Shown: positions 17,609 through 25,703 of the stretch, in pieces
Numbering within the stretch: the stretch's first letter is position 1
Layout of the letters: every line of letters begins with the position of its first letter
NCBI GenBank assembly: GCA_022574595.1
Contig: JACZRS010000018.1
Coordinates: 1-64,000, forward strand
DNA length: 64,000 nt
Source: Planctomycetota bacterium
GTDB lineage: Bacteria; Planctomycetota; Phycisphaerae; Phycisphaerales; SM1A02
Direction of reading: 5' to 3'
Translations under genes and position numbers: made by a program
Notes under the pieces: generated by a model
Database searches by the model: none
The model's input: only the letters and a program-made list of their open reading frames with translations
What the model was told of the DNA's origin: nothing

Positions 17609-18232
17609 ATGCTTAGCTATCTCAGGTTGGCAACCTTGCTCTCGTTGGCTTTGCTGGCGGGATGCGGTAGGAATCCGGCACGGCCAGCAAAGGTTGCACC
17701 GGACGAGTTGAAGAGGCCCGCGTACAAAAACTTCTTCGAAGTCTTCGGCGGCGGTGAGCAAGAATTCCATGGGGCTATGATTTACACCAGGGCGGGGCCA
17801 AACGGTCCTCAGATGTACGATGGCAAGGCATCCGTAGGGGTATTCCATCCAATTGCAGGACATAATGACATGGTTCTTGCCATCCTATACGACGCGAATC
17901 CGATCACCGATCCACCACCGATGCAGCTTCAACTCTTGGGGCGATTCGATGAAGCTGGGATAATGTGGGGTGAGCCCGGCGATCCGATGATTCTCTGTGA
18001 TTTGAGACAGGAGCAAGTGGATTGGGCGTTTGGAAACGGGATACCTCAACCCCTGATTGATGAAATGGTACGGGTAGCAATCGATGCGGCCTGGAGCAGC
18101 GAGTTACCTGTACGAAATCAGTTTGGGCGTTTCATCCTCGTAGACGCGGATGGATACTTCCCGCCGACTACAGACACTGAAGATAAAGCGATTGAAGATG
18201 AAGCAGAGCGGTCAGATCAGCCGCCAGATTGA
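17609..18232 (+). CDS. Predicted lipoprotein of unknown function
   Basis: 207 residues starting at ATG 17609 with AGGAG eight bases upstream. The signal MLSYLRLATLLSLALLAGC is a clear lipoprotein signal with lipobox LAGC. The mature part is mixed alpha/beta with Pro-rich turns (FEVFGGGEQEFHGAMIYTRA, then PMQLQLLGRFDEAG) and an acidic C-terminus. I recognise no family. It is the only non-membrane-ribbon gene between array members 3 and 4 and is co-directional with them, so it may be co-expressed. Confidence 0.7.
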   Translation: MLSYLRLATLLSLALLAGCGRNPARPAKVAPDELKRPAYKNFFEVFGGGEQEFHGAMIYTRAGPNGPQMYDGKASVGVFHPIAGHNDMVLAILYDANPITDPPPMQLQLLGRFDEAGIMWGEPGDPMILCDLRQEQVDWAFGNGIPQPLIDEMVRVAIDAAWSSELPVRNQFGRFILVDADGYFPPTTDTEDKAIEDEAERSDQPPD

Positions 18233-18265
18233 ACTCCTCGGTGTAATTCTCCTCGGAATGATCGT

Positions 18266-18997
18266 ATGAAACGTTGCCTGTTCAAACTTGCATTGTTCCT
18301 AATTCTCGGCGCGATTGTAAACATCGTTGTGGCGTGGGGGCTCGCTGTCTTCATCGATCTGAGCGGTGCGCCTATCTCGGCCGAGGGCGTCTCGTCGGCC
18401 GATCCTCCTGCCTGGTCATTCGTCTCGTACCGCCGACCAGGCGTGTGGTCGATATTTGCTGCGGCTGTGACAACAGAGGAGCATGTGCGGGTCGGAATGT
18501 TTGGCTCGGGGCTTCGAGATGCCGATGATTTCTTCCACCATTCATATCCATACCGGCAGCCCATCCCGGAGTGGTTGCCGACATGGAGCTGCGTTCGGAA
18601 ACGCCCCGGTGCGAGATTCCCTAAGATAGAAATGGTCATTGAGGAAGCAAGGGGATGGCCGCTGCTGGCGCTGAAGTACGAGAAACACTGGCATGGCGCC
18701 GTGCCGTATCCAACTGACTGGGGAATTGAGCTATGGCGCCACCGCTCGGCGGCATGGTCGAGCTTTGCTATGGTGACGCTGCCTCTCCGCCCGCTCTGGC
18801 ACGGCTTTGCGATCAATACACTGTTTTATACAGCAGTTCTTTTGCTAGTAACCTTAGGCCCGTTAACTGCGCGAAGAATGATCCGCCGCAAGCGTGGTCG
18901 ATGCATCAACTGCGGCTACGACCTGCGCCACGTCGAGCATAAAGTGTGTCCGGAGTGTGGTATTGCAGTTAGCCCTGCAACTGCAGCCAATGGTTAG
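18266..18997 (+). CDS. Zinc-ribbon membrane protein, array member 4
   Basis: 243-residue paralogue with ATG start: KRCLFKLALFLILGAIVNIVVAWG helix, outer domain of ~150 residues (FSYRRPG-type region, then EWLPTWSCVRKRPGARFPK), LRPLWHGFAINTLFYT and second helix, RRMIRRKRG, ribbon CINCGYDLR...CPECG and a short tail. It is convergent with the minus-strand gene that begins at 19462. Function unknown. Confidence 0.8.
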   Translation: MKRCLFKLALFLILGAIVNIVVAWGLAVFIDLSGAPISAEGVSSADPPAWSFVSYRRPGVWSIFAAAVTTEEHVRVGMFGSGLRDADDFFHHSYPYRQPIPEWLPTWSCVRKRPGARFPKIEMVIEEARGWPLLALKYEKHWHGAVPYPTDWGIELWRHRSAAWSSFAMVTLPLRPLWHGFAINTLFYTAVLLLVTLGPLTARRMIRRKRGRCINCGYDLRHVEHKVCPECGIAVSPATAANG

Positions 18998-19027
18998 ATA
19001 CCAAGGATTACCTCGTGCTTCGGAGCT

Positions 19028-19462
19028 TCAGAGTGATCCGAAAAGGGTTTCGCCGAACCACCACAGTCCGACGAAAGCCAGAAGGTCGAATACGAGAAGC
19101 AGACGTTCAAGGTTTTCACGATACTTCGGCGATGGCTTGCGGTTTGCGCCATGAAGGAACCCGTGGAAGCGAAGGTCATATCGCCAAGCTGAGACACACT
19201 TGTTTACTTGGTAAAGCCAAGCAATGAAAAATAGGTTTGCGACATAGCCTAGCAAACCTAAACGGATAAGAATGGGCAATACAAGAATATACGCGAGTAG
19301 GGGAATAAGTAACAGTGCCCAGCCCAGTCTTGGCACACGCATTGGTGCGGACAAGACATCCTTGTCGTAGCTGAGACCGCATTCGGGACACGAGCCAGGG
19401 ACAGGCAGATCCCTCAAACAGTATCCGCATCCGGGACAGATTGGATCACTGTTCTGTGTCAT
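19028..19462 (-). CDS. Membrane protein with N-terminal zinc ribbon
   Basis: 144 residues. The order is reversed relative to the array family: an N-terminal zinc ribbon (CPGCGYCLRDLPVPGSCPECG, residues 9-29) is followed by two strong membrane segments (about 47-83) and a third near the C-terminus (LLLVFDLLAFVGLWWFG). It lies on the opposite strand, 30 bp from array member 4, within the array. The ribbon is related to those of the neighbours, so it is probably a domain-shuffled relative. Function unknown. Confidence 0.7.
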   Translation of the reverse strand: MTQNSDPICPGCGYCLRDLPVPGSCPECGLSYDKDVLSAPMRVPRLGWALLLIPLLAYILVLPILIRLGLLGYVANLFFIAWLYQVNKCVSAWRYDLRFHGFLHGANRKPSPKYRENLERLLLVFDLLAFVGLWWFGETLFGSL

Positions 19463-19630
19463 CTGTCAGATCCTCTTATGGACATCAAGCAGTTAGAATT
19501 CAATTACGGACGTTGACGACTACCCGCTGACACCATAGACATTATATCCGGTAGTCTTGAGCGTCGGCGTTGTGTGCAAAAGTCTCTGGCGCTCCAAATA
19601 ACGAATAGAAAGGCAGTTGAAGCAAGTCCG

Positions 19631-20158
19631 ATGAAACAGCGTAGAACTAGAGGATACCAGAAGAACATCAAGTCACGACAGCTATTCTTATCGTTTGTCG
19701 CAATTGGTGGCATGGGAGTTCTGGGGTGCGCAGCAATGGTTACTCAATGGATAAAGGACGGGTGGCTAACACAGTGGTGGCACCCCCATGATCCGCTGTT
19801 CACGATTCTATTATGCACATCAATTGGTGGCTTTTTAGGGCTGGTAACAGTGCCATGGGTTGTACCCTGTCTTCTCAGGAAAGATCTTCGCATCGCGGTC
19901 CCAATAGTCTACGCAACTAGCTTCGTGATCGTAATAGTTTTCACCTTCTACAAACGGACGGGTCTTACTGGACCGCTTCTGGCAGCAATACCCGCGATTG
20001 TGAGCGTTTGCTTTTCCAGTCTCATTGCTAAATTTGTCCTGCCCTCGAAGATTTCTACAGATACCACGCGATGTTGCCCAAATTGCAGCTACGATCTTCG
20101 CGGTGATCTTAAACAAGGATGCCCGGAATGTGGCTGGGGACGTGAAGCTGAGGCGTAG
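19631..20158 (+). CDS. Four-helix membrane protein with C-terminal zinc ribbon
   Basis: 175 residues from ATG 19631 (a GTG at 19574 would add 19 residues, with no better ribosome-binding site). Four predicted membrane helices (LFLSFVAIGGMGVLGCAAMV; FTILLCTSIGGFLGLVTVPW; VPIVYATSFVIVIVFTF; LLAAIPAIVSVCFSSLIA) precede a ribbon CPNCSYDLRG...CPECGWGREAEA. The ribbon and following junction (GGCGTAGAATGAAGCGATG) match those of array members, but the membrane part is different. It looks like the array ribbon attached to another membrane domain. Confidence 0.7.
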   Translation: MKQRRTRGYQKNIKSRQLFLSFVAIGGMGVLGCAAMVTQWIKDGWLTQWWHPHDPLFTILLCTSIGGFLGLVTVPWVVPCLLRKDLRIAVPIVYATSFVIVIVFTFYKRTGLTGPLLAAIPAIVSVCFSSLIAKFVLPSKISTDTTRCCPNCSYDLRGDLKQGCPECGWGREAEA

Positions 20159-20172
20159 AATGAAGCGATGAA
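20140..20172 (+). repeat. Array junction repeat, copy 2
   Basis: GAGGCGTAGAATGAAGCGAT between the four-helix ribbon protein and the next gene; one base differs from copy 1 over the core. Confidence 0.7.
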
Positions 20173-20701
20173 ACACAATTACACGATCATATCAGTGATT
20201 CTCTTCTTGCTGGCTTTAATGTGCCTGGTAGGAGCTGAGCGTTTTGGACTTATTAATCTCGGATTGTCATCGGGTTATTACGGTGAATACAATAAGGCGA
20301 TGGCTGTTCTAAGGAAACATGAAAATGTTCAGTACATCGGCTGGCTTGGCAACAAGGATATTACGCTTGAAGATTTCTCAATCGATGTACGGATAAACCA
20401 GCAGTGGCTCGCATCGTTTTATGTTCCTGACGGTGCTCAATTCGCTGAGAGTGAAGGGGTGCTTATTCGAAGCCGCACAAAATTTGGCTATGGCTGGTTT
20501 CTCACATTCGGAGTTGATGGTAATTTGGCTCCATATTTCGATGGAACAATCAGCGATATCAATGATTTCATAGATAGATTCGACGAGATCGTCATGTACT
20601 TACAGATTAATCCAGAAGATGTATTAAACGAACGCCACTATGGAACAAGGCAACGCGGCAATTCTATCTGCCTGTCGATTGAGGGTTTAGGGCCGAAGTG
20701 A
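20168..20701 (+). CDS. Membrane-anchored protein of unknown function
   Basis: 177 residues. One N-terminal membrane helix (TIISVILFLLALMCLVG), then a ~150-residue soluble domain with alternating strands and helices (YIGWLGNKDITLEDFSIDV). It has no zinc ribbon, though it follows the same junction repeat and starts exactly where an array member would start. The TGA stop overlaps the GTG start of array member 5. No family recognised. Confidence 0.65.
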   Translation: MKHNYTIISVILFLLALMCLVGAERFGLINLGLSSGYYGEYNKAMAVLRKHENVQYIGWLGNKDITLEDFSIDVRINQQWLASFYVPDGAQFAESEGVLIRSRTKFGYGWFLTFGVDGNLAPYFDGTISDINDFIDRFDEIVMYLQINPEDVLNERHYGTRQRGNSICLSIEGLGPK

Positions 20702-21369
20702 TAAAGCATCTCAGAACCATACTAGTATTCCTACTTCTTGGCGCGATTGTTAATGTTGCTGTGGCGTGGGGAATTGTGGTTGCGCGCGGTGATTCAATTA
20801 TCATGCCGGCCCAATTCAAGTTCTCAGATCCGATACCGCCTCGTTGGGTCTTTTCGTATACGAAGGGAACAGGCTTTCGTATGCTTTATACTTTCCTGTC
20901 CGACGATTTCGGCAAACGTCGCTCTTCTCCTCTTCAAGTTGCCCGCGCTCCAAACTGGGGACGTGCCCGAGTTCCACCTACTCGCGAGGATTACGAACTT
21001 GGAGAAGAATGGCATGAGTATGCGCATGGGTGGCCATGGCCTTCTTTGTTTTCACGGGTGCGTACACCAAGTGAAAAACTCTTTCCGATGAAAAGTGAGG
21101 GAGCGATTAAGGTTCACGTTTGGCGCTCATCCACTACGGCTACGATGTCGAATACTCGCTACCTACCATTGTATGCGATATGGCGACCATTCATTGCTAA
21201 TGTTGCATTCTACTCAACTTTGATTGCTAGTTTGCTTATACTTCCCGGCTTGGTACGGAGGCAGATTCTGGCATCTCGAGGAGGATGTGCGCAGTGCGGC
21301 TACGACCTGCGCGGCGACTTCTCGGCAGGCTGCTCCGAATGTGGTTGGGGACGGGAAGCTGAGGCGTAG
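20698..21369 (+). CDS. Zinc-ribbon membrane protein, array member 5
   Basis: 223 residues, GTG start overlapping the previous stop by four bases. N-terminal helix (TILVFLLLGAIVNVAVAWG), outer domain of ~135 residues, LYAIWRPFIANVAFYS plus second helix, basic stretch RRQILASRGG and ribbon CAQCGYDLRG...CSECGWGREAEA. The pre-helix motif and the basic stretch differ most from the other members, so it is the most diverged full-length copy. Function unknown. Confidence 0.8.
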   Translation: MIKHLRTILVFLLLGAIVNVAVAWGIVVARGDSIIMPAQFKFSDPIPPRWVFSYTKGTGFRMLYTFLSDDFGKRRSSPLQVARAPNWGRARVPPTREDYELGEEWHEYAHGWPWPSLFSRVRTPSEKLFPMKSEGAIKVHVWRSSTTATMSNTRYLPLYAIWRPFIANVAFYSTLIASLLILPGLVRRQILASRGGCAQCGYDLRGDFSAGCSECGWGREAEA

Positions 21370-21384
21370 AATGATGCTATGAAA
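21350..21384 (+). repeat. Array junction repeat, copy 3
   Basis: GAGGCGTAGAATGATGCTAT between array members 5 and 6, again covering the WGREAEA codons, the stop and the next ATG. Confidence 0.7.
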
Positions 21385-21996
21385 CGGTGGCTGTTCAAAC
21401 TCGTGTTGTTCCTCCTCCTCGGCGCGATAGTTAATGTTGCTGTTGCGTGGGGATGTGCGTATACAAGTAATTACAAATATCACGGTATTAGCGAGGTCGA
21501 AAGAGAAATAACACCAAGACAACTGCAATGGTGGGTAGATCATGCGCCAGACGGTATCCTAACTATTCCGGATCTACTATGGGACGAAAGGCCAAGGCAC
21601 TTTGGTTTTAGCGAAACACTAATGGAAGCGCGCTACTATAATGTGATGCCGCAAAGTATCGTTGTCCTTAGACGTGCCGGGTGGCCACTGCTATCGCTTG
21701 AAGGGGCGCAGTGGTGGTACGGTGCAAATGATACCATCAAGTATTTCGTATTCGAAGCGGGGCTACCATTTGGTGGCTTTTGGGAGTGGCTCCTGCTACG
21801 TCCAATCTGGCCCGGCTTCGCAATCAACACAATCTTCTACTCCACGATTCTTTGGCTATTTACGCTCGGCCCATTCACCGTTCGCCGAATGATCCGCAGC
21901 AAACGTGGCCTGTGCATCAAATGCGGTTACGACCTGCGCGGAACATCCGAGAGCGGCTGCCCGGAATGTGGCTGGGGACGTGAAGCTGAGGCGTAG
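21379..21996 (+). CDS. Zinc-ribbon membrane protein, array member 6
   Basis: 205 residues: KRWLFKLVLFLLLGAIVNVAVAW helix, a short outer domain, LRPIWPGFAINTIFYS plus second helix, RRMIRSKRG and ribbon CIKCGYDLRG...CPECGWGREAEA. The start and stop both lie in copies of the junction repeat. Immediately after it the junction is followed by ATGAAGTCTGCG and a stop seven codons later, i.e. the vestigial start of a seventh member. Function unknown. Confidence 0.82.
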   Translation: MKRWLFKLVLFLLLGAIVNVAVAWGCAYTSNYKYHGISEVEREITPRQLQWWVDHAPDGILTIPDLLWDERPRHFGFSETLMEARYYNVMPQSIVVLRRAGWPLLSLEGAQWWYGANDTIKYFVFEAGLPFGGFWEWLLLRPIWPGFAINTIFYSTILWLFTLGPFTVRRMIRSKRGLCIKCGYDLRGTSESGCPECGWGREAEA

Positions 21997-22010
21997 CATG
22001 AAGTTATGAA
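21976..22010 (+). repeat. Array junction repeat, copy 4 (right end of array)
   Basis: GAGGCGTAGCATGAAGTTAT after array member 6. The ATG that follows opens only MKSAKSI before a stop, so this copy ends in a truncated gene start. Confidence 0.65.
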
Positions 22011-22108
22011 GTCTGCGAAGAGTATTTGACGTATATGTCGTGCATGGTGATTGGGACGCATTATAATTGGCTTTGATATTCCAGATTGGTGCTGGGAGAA
22101 ACACCCTA

Positions 22109-23104
22109 GTGACTATTTCCTTAACCGAATTCTTGTCGGAAGTAGAAGAACGTGCCAAACAGCTAGGTCACGTAATGGGATCTTGGGAGCAAGTGCTTTC
22201 CTCTGCTACATTTGAGTCGGAGTGCGAACGCTGTGGTAAGACTGTTCATGCCACTGCCGGATCAAAAGGCGTATACGGTCCAATTGAATCTCGCACAAGT
22301 GGCCCTGCTATTCGGTCGAGATGCGATTCCCATCATTCTTTTGAACTTACCTCTAAAGAGAGTGAAGTAGACAAAACTGCTTCGTCATTTGGGCACGTAC
22401 TTGGAGTCTGGAAAAGAGTGCACTCGGCATCTAGCTCTAAGTGCATCGCATGTAGTGGAGGGGCTCGTATCATAGCAGACTCAAAAGTGGAATACGAAGG
22501 TGAGCTTAAAGAAGCATGCCCTGTTGATTGGCGAGAGAGGGAAGAACAATTTATAAAGAAAGCAGATGAGCTGGCTTCGTCAGGTGGCCATGTACTTGAT
22601 TGGACTCGTATAAGATGGAGTAGGTGGGACGAACCATACGTCATCCAAGGCTGGTGCAAGAGCTGTAAGACGGTTGCTAGAATGGGACGAGCAGATGGCA
22701 AAGTCTATAGTTGGCCAACAAGTGAAAGCTGCACTGTGCGTATTCAAGACACGCAAGCCGTTGTAGCAAAGCAGAAGCGACAAGAAGCAAATGAAAAATC
22801 TCTGACACTATCCGTAGTGGTAGGAATTGGTGTAGTTGCTTTAGTCATCACTGCACTGCTTGTTGCCTCTGAAGGAGCAGGGATGACTCTGCTTTTCCCT
22901 TTCGTTGTTGGGGCAGTGATTTGGCTTGGTTTTATGCTTTATGGGTCGCTCAAAGGAGCACGGGAAACAGCAGGCCGATATGCAAAAGGCCCCATCTCAT
23001 TTGTGATTCTGTTTGTATTATTTTTCTTGGCAATTCTATTAGTCGTACTGATTATTTCTGTCCTTTCGCCCGACCTTGCGAACAGTGGTGCACCGATTCA
23101 TTGA
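22109..23104 (+). CDS. Membrane protein with three Cys-pair repeats
   Basis: 331 residues starting at GTG 22109, with GGGAG nine bases upstream (a TTG at 22067 is possible but has no Shine-Dalgarno sequence). Three tandem modules of ~55 residues each begin LGHVMGSW, FGHVLGVW and GGHVLDWT and each contains a CxxC pair (CERCGK, CIACSG, CKSCKT) and a later Cys (IRSRC, EACPV, ESCTV). The pattern suggests small zinc- or other metal-binding domains. The last ~90 residues contain three hydrophobic helices. It directly follows the ribbon array and shares its theme of Cys-rich domain plus membrane, but not its sequence. No family recognised. Confidence 0.7.
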   Translation: MTISLTEFLSEVEERAKQLGHVMGSWEQVLSSATFESECERCGKTVHATAGSKGVYGPIESRTSGPAIRSRCDSHHSFELTSKESEVDKTASSFGHVLGVWKRVHSASSSKCIACSGGARIIADSKVEYEGELKEACPVDWREREEQFIKKADELASSGGHVLDWTRIRWSRWDEPYVIQGWCKSCKTVARMGRADGKVYSWPTSESCTVRIQDTQAVVAKQKRQEANEKSLTLSVVVGIGVVALVITALLVASEGAGMTLLFPFVVGAVIWLGFMLYGSLKGARETAGRYAKGPISFVILFVLFFLAILLVVLIISVLSPDLANSGAPIH

Positions 23105-23333
23105 CATAGTACATTTACCTTGCAACGTTAGACACCACCACTAGCATACATTCTGGAGCGAAAAAGCAGGGGCTAGCTATGCCTTTACTTACTTTGAGCC
23201 AATTAAACGACCTTGGGTACGTTGTGCCTCTGAATAAACCAATAAGGCTGTGTATGTCTACTGCTGTTAGCGTCCGTTTCTACTCTCAAATATGTCCGTA
23301 TTCGCACGTTTCTGCGCGTCGAAGCCTGAATGT

Positions 23334-23510
23334 GGGCTAGGAGTCGTTTTAAGGTTGCGGCGTGTCTAAATCCGTTTTGGTGGCCACTTTTTCACCCCTA
23401 GAAGGGCTGCTGTACGTAGTATGACTTGGTTTAGCCTTGCGTTTCTATCACTTTCTGCCAAAATCCTAGTTGCCAGGGTGGAGTATATAACAGGGATGCG
23501 TTGGAGGGCA
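23334..23510 (+). repeat. Diverged ~150-bp repeat, copy 1
   Basis: GGGAGTCG-like start (AGGAGTCGTTTTAAGGTTGC), then GGTGGCCACTTTTTCA, AGAAGGGCTGCTG, CCTTGCGTTTCTATC and TTGCCAGGGT. The same order of blocks recurs at 24345-24512 and in part at 24246-24335. It precedes a small gene cassette. The remainder of 23105-23333 has nothing I recognise. Confidence 0.55.
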
Positions 23511-23514
23511 GACA

Positions 23515-23841
23515 TTGAACCCTGAAGATACAAACGAAGAGCAACGGAAAGAACACGATTCTTTGGTGTGGAAGACCAGACGTCGTCGGGAAACGTATCG
23601 AAGATGGTTTCTAGTTCGCATCTTGTGGGTGTTTGCCTATGCATACTTCGTGTTTGCCTGCAAGGTTGTTAAGTGGTTCGATTTCGATTTCCTCCACTAT
23701 GACGGCCCAAGCGGCTTCCTACAATTCTGTAGATTTGTTGGTCACTTCGTAGCGATATCAGTCGTCATGTATCCCGTGGGGTGTTGGCTGGTGTTATTGT
23801 ATGGTAAAGGGTCGTCTAAGAGCTGGGAGGGTAAGGATTAA
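23515..23841 (+). CDS. Small membrane protein
   Basis: 108 residues, TTG start with GGAGGG about seven bases upstream. A charged N-terminus (KTRRRRETYRRW) is followed by two membrane helices (FLVRILWVFAYAYFVFACKV and FVGHFVAISVVMYPVGCWL). No family recognised. It is followed without a gap by another small open frame, suggesting a two-gene unit between diverged repeat copies. Confidence 0.5.
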   Translation: MNPEDTNEEQRKEHDSLVWKTRRRRETYRRWFLVRILWVFAYAYFVFACKVVKWFDFDFLHYDGPSGFLQFCRFVGHFVAISVVMYPVGCWLVLLYGKGSSKSWEGKD

Positions 23842-23988
23842 TTGAGCGCCCTATTATATTCGGCATTAGTTAGTCCTCCGCTCTTGGTTTTCGGATGGCT
23901 AATCGTAGTCCCATTAGGCTGGCTGATCGGCCAGATGTCAGAAGACGCAAGTGAAGCTTTCTTAAGTTTCACATTACCCTTTCAATAA
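23842..23988 (+). CDS. Very small membrane protein
   Basis: 48 residues starting at TTG 23842, directly after the TAA of the preceding gene, with AAGG eight bases upstream. It reads SALLYSALVSPPLLVFG, then WLIVVPLGWLIGQM and a short polar end. One long hydrophobic segment suggests a single membrane span. It is short and has no recognised relatives, so it could be chance, but its tight spacing supports translation. Confidence 0.35.
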   Translation: MSALLYSALVSPPLLVFGWLIVVPLGWLIGQMSEDASEAFLSFTLPFQ

Positions 23989-24245
23989 AAGTATATAAGC
24001 CTTCTGGAAATCCGCTGTGGGCTGCATGATGCTAGCGTCCAATCCTACCTCTGAATCGTGTCATATATGCAGTCTGGCGCGCGCCGAAACTTGAAACGAC
24101 CAAGGGGGTCGGATCGGATGCAGAAATCGGCGAGACCGCATATATGCTCATGCTGGAATCTTTGAAGTAATGGATTACTTTGGCTCGCCAGTTACCCGAA
24201 AATAAGCAGACTTCAGGAGCGCCAGTAGCTTTATAGAGCCAAAGG

Positions 24246-24335
24246 CGGCCTGGGAGTCGTTTTGCAATCGCGGCGCGCAGAATGGTGCGGTATTGTCCAC
24301 TTTTTCGGGGTAGTAATTGCTGCTAATGCAGGGCT
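24246..24335 (+). repeat. Diverged repeat, partial copy 2
   Basis: GGGAGTCGTTTTGCAATCGC, then GTCCACTTTTTCGGGG and TGCAGGGC in the same order as in the two longer copies, but with the second half missing. Confidence 0.45.
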
Positions 24336-24344
24336 TCATTCATG

Positions 24345-24512
24345 CAAACGGGCTGGGCGTCATTTATTGTTCGCGGCGCTTCTAAATCACCTGTGGTGGC
24401 CACTTTTTCGGGCTTAGAAGGGCTGTTGCGCAAGGCATATTATGGTGCGGCCTTGCGTTTCTATCGTTTTCTGTCAAAATCTTAATTGCCAGGGATGCAG
24501 TGGCTGGGATGT
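24345..24512 (+). repeat. Diverged ~150-bp repeat, copy 3
   Basis: GTTCGCGGCGCTTCTAAATC, GGTGGCCACTTTTTCGGG, AGAAGGGCTGTTG, CCTTGCGTTTCTATCG, TTGCCAGGGAT: same block order as copy 1. The block GTGGCCACTTTTTC resembles repeated motifs near the ends of some IS21-like elements, so these may be terminal-repeat relics of a lost insertion sequence (inference). The rest of 23989-24742 holds no gene I can support. Confidence 0.5.
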
Positions 24513-24742
24513 GGCGAGAAGCCTCCTTAGTTCCACAAAATCCACGCCCAATTATTTTGGTTTTCTTTGACATCTCGGCTAGATCGAACACTGGATTGGG
24601 AGAATAACTCTGTAGTATTATTGGAAAAGGTAACAATCTGTATTGCTGGCTTGTTAGTATCGCTACTTTCGATAAATAATAAAAATCGATCCCGTAGTTT
24701 CCTCTGATCGTCCGTCGATCTCGTGGATGTACTAGTATATGG

Positions 24743-25648
24743 ATGGAAATGCATCAATACCAACAGGACAGTGTGAAAAACCGGCTCGCCCAACTCCTTC
24801 GCGAAATCCAGAAACCACTGGAGAAAAGGAGCAAGGATCGATTGGATTCCACTGAATCACGTTTCAAACTCCGTCGTTTGATTCCCGATGAACGCAAAGT
24901 TAAGGTAGCCTCAGAGTACCTACACAAACTAGGTTTCGGCGCAGATGGCAAGTTGTTGGTACAGACGGTCGAAGAATTTTCGAATTCAATCTGGAATGTT
25001 ACGTTTACAGACCAAGCAAGAACTAGCACCTCAGAAGAGATTGCAAAGCTGCTGGATTTATTTGGTAGTTTTCCCCTACCAAATGACAATCCGGCAGAAC
25101 ATGAACTCGTGCAATTCGACCGTGCCATTTCAGCAATAGGGCGTGGGGTACTATTGCAGAAGTTTATTGATGGATTGCTTATCAATCTTCATACGAACAC
25201 ACTCAACAAGAAGAAAACTAAGGCAACCATGAGAGATATTCAGCAACATTTGCTGGAGATGTGCGATAAAGGTGAACCGTATACAAACATTCGCGACTTG
25301 CAGAAGCGCACCGGCTGCGGCTCCACGTCCACAGTTAGCCGCGCAATCAAAGACTCGACAATTTTGCAAGAATGGCAGAATTCCTGCTCGAATCGCAAAC
25401 ACAATCCAAAGATCAGCAGTTTGAACCAAGTGCATTTAGACAATTCCAAGCAGACATGCGAGATGGACCCCGCCCTTGCAGTTGAAGAGAAAGAGATAGA
25501 TGATGTATTCGCACGGCTCATTCAAGAATCGAATTCCGATGATCGAGCCAAACTCAATGGTATGGATCGCGATCAGCGCCGAGAGCTTGTCGAACTAATC
25601 CAAAAAGACCCTGATCGCTTCGACCGCATCCTTGGGCGCAAGCCCTGA
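24743..25648 (+). CDS. HTH-like protein preceding type I R-M genes
   Basis: 301 residues (ATG 24749 is an equally possible start). Mostly helical and charged. Residues ~180-210 (NIRDLQKRTGCGSTSTVSRA) look like a helix-turn-helix, so DNA binding is plausible. The C-terminus is acidic (DRDQRRELVELIQKDPDRF). It lies 55 bp upstream of hsdM on the same strand and probably belongs to that operon, perhaps as a regulator or accessory factor. I do not recognise a family. Confidence 0.6.
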   Translation: MEMHQYQQDSVKNRLAQLLREIQKPLEKRSKDRLDSTESRFKLRRLIPDERKVKVASEYLHKLGFGADGKLLVQTVEEFSNSIWNVTFTDQARTSTSEEIAKLLDLFGSFPLPNDNPAEHELVQFDRAISAIGRGVLLQKFIDGLLINLHTNTLNKKKTKATMRDIQQHLLEMCDKGEPYTNIRDLQKRTGCGSTSTVSRAIKDSTILQEWQNSCSNRKHNPKISSLNQVHLDNSKQTCEMDPALAVEEKEIDDVFARLIQESNSDDRAKLNGMDRDQRRELVELIQKDPDRFDRILGRKP

Positions 25649-25703
25649 TGCATTAGACTGTACTTTGTGGCTCACCAGCTAAGGAAAAGAGAAAGAACAA
25701 TTA

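Noticed and set aside
23120-23275. Integron attC-like sites (GTTAGAC, GTTAGCG)
   Set aside because: No paired RYYYAAC partners at suitable distance and no integron integrase.
23366-24636. Two minus-strand open frames with a similar ending (KKWPP)
   Set aside because: The resemblance follows from the DNA repeat itself; starts differ, there is no ribosome-binding site, and no domain is recognisable.
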